Shown in pieces: positions 14,871-14,902 of a stretch of DNA of 14,902 bases. The stretch comes from Mucilaginibacter sp. (GTDB taxonomy: Bacteria; Bacteroidota; Bacteroidia; Sphingobacteriales; Sphingobacteriaceae). The DNA is taken from positions 1 through 14,902 of the forward strand of contig JAQBNY010000014.1 in the NCBI GenBank assembly GCA_028288315.1. Direction: 5' to 3'. Made by a program: the position numbers and the translations under genes. How positions within the stretch are numbered: the stretch's first letter is position 1; the number at the start of each line of letters is the position of its first letter. The notes beneath the pieces were generated by a model, which saw nothing but the letters and a program-made list of their open reading frames with translations, was not told where the DNA came from and ran no database searches.

Positions 14871-14899
14871 GGGACGGCTCTTAAGCTGTCTCTTTTTTT
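14871..14899 (+). terminator. Rho-independent terminator
   Basis: GGGACGGCT (14871-14879) and AGCTGTCTC (14884-14892) pair over 9 bp (two G-T wobbles) around a CTTA loop and are followed by seven T residues. It lies 107 bases after the TPR gene stop. It may end that message or act as an attenuator for a gene just beyond the window. Confidence 0.8.
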
Positions 14900-14902
14900 A
14901 TA

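Overview
The window looks like a chromosomal segment of a Bacteroidota bacterium, most likely Sphingobacteriaceae (Mucilaginibacter/Pedobacter-like). This rests on recalled protein similarity, a moderately AT-rich composition, Bacteroidota-type promoter elements (TAnnTTTG at -7, seen perfectly before gltX and before the last gene), a DUF5687-type ABC permease, a FtsX/MacB-type orphan permease, and intergenic hairpin repeats of a type I recall from this family. No taxonomic search could be run. I see no tRNA, rRNA, CRISPR array, integrase or transposase.

Layout. (1) 23-1543: gltX (glutamyl-tRNA synthetase) on +, with a promoter only a few bases before its start. (2) 1548-1633: an imperfect hairpin repeat followed by a T run, between convergent genes and probably used as the gltX terminator. 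(3) 1635-5676 on -: rarA, a DUF5687-type membrane protein, an ABC ATPase and a GNAT acetyltransferase. The last three are tightly packed (gaps of 2 and 7 bp); rarA is 40 bp upstream. (4) 5744-6400 on +: a short AlkA-like DNA glycosylase, divergent from rarA. (5) 6401-6717: a non-coding stretch with a second copy of the hairpin repeat, a perfect 24-bp inverted repeat, a strong terminator and another small hairpin repeat. (6) 6718-11260: a cyanophycin locus. cphA (synthetase, -) is divergent from cphB (cyanophycinase, +), and cphB overlaps by 4 nt a plant-type isoaspartyl peptidase/asparaginase gene. (7) 11326-13692 on -: a large MacB/FtsX-type permease. (8) 13693-14142: 450 bp without a gene, ending in a strong promoter. 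(9) 14143-14763 on +: a secreted TPR protein; a rho-independent terminator lies at 14871-14899.

How the genes fit together. The most coherent unit is the cyanophycin locus. CphA would build multi-L-arginyl-poly-L-aspartate from Asp, Arg and ATP. CphB would cut it to beta-Asp-Arg dipeptides, and the Thr-dependent isoaspartyl peptidase would release Asp and Arg. Synthesis and breakdown face away from each other across a 152-bp region that holds a 13-bp near-palindrome. This is a complete nitrogen/carbon/energy storage cycle outside cyanobacteria. The chemistry is known; its presence and regulation in this type of organism deserve attention. The other genes are translation, DNA maintenance and membrane-transport housekeeping.
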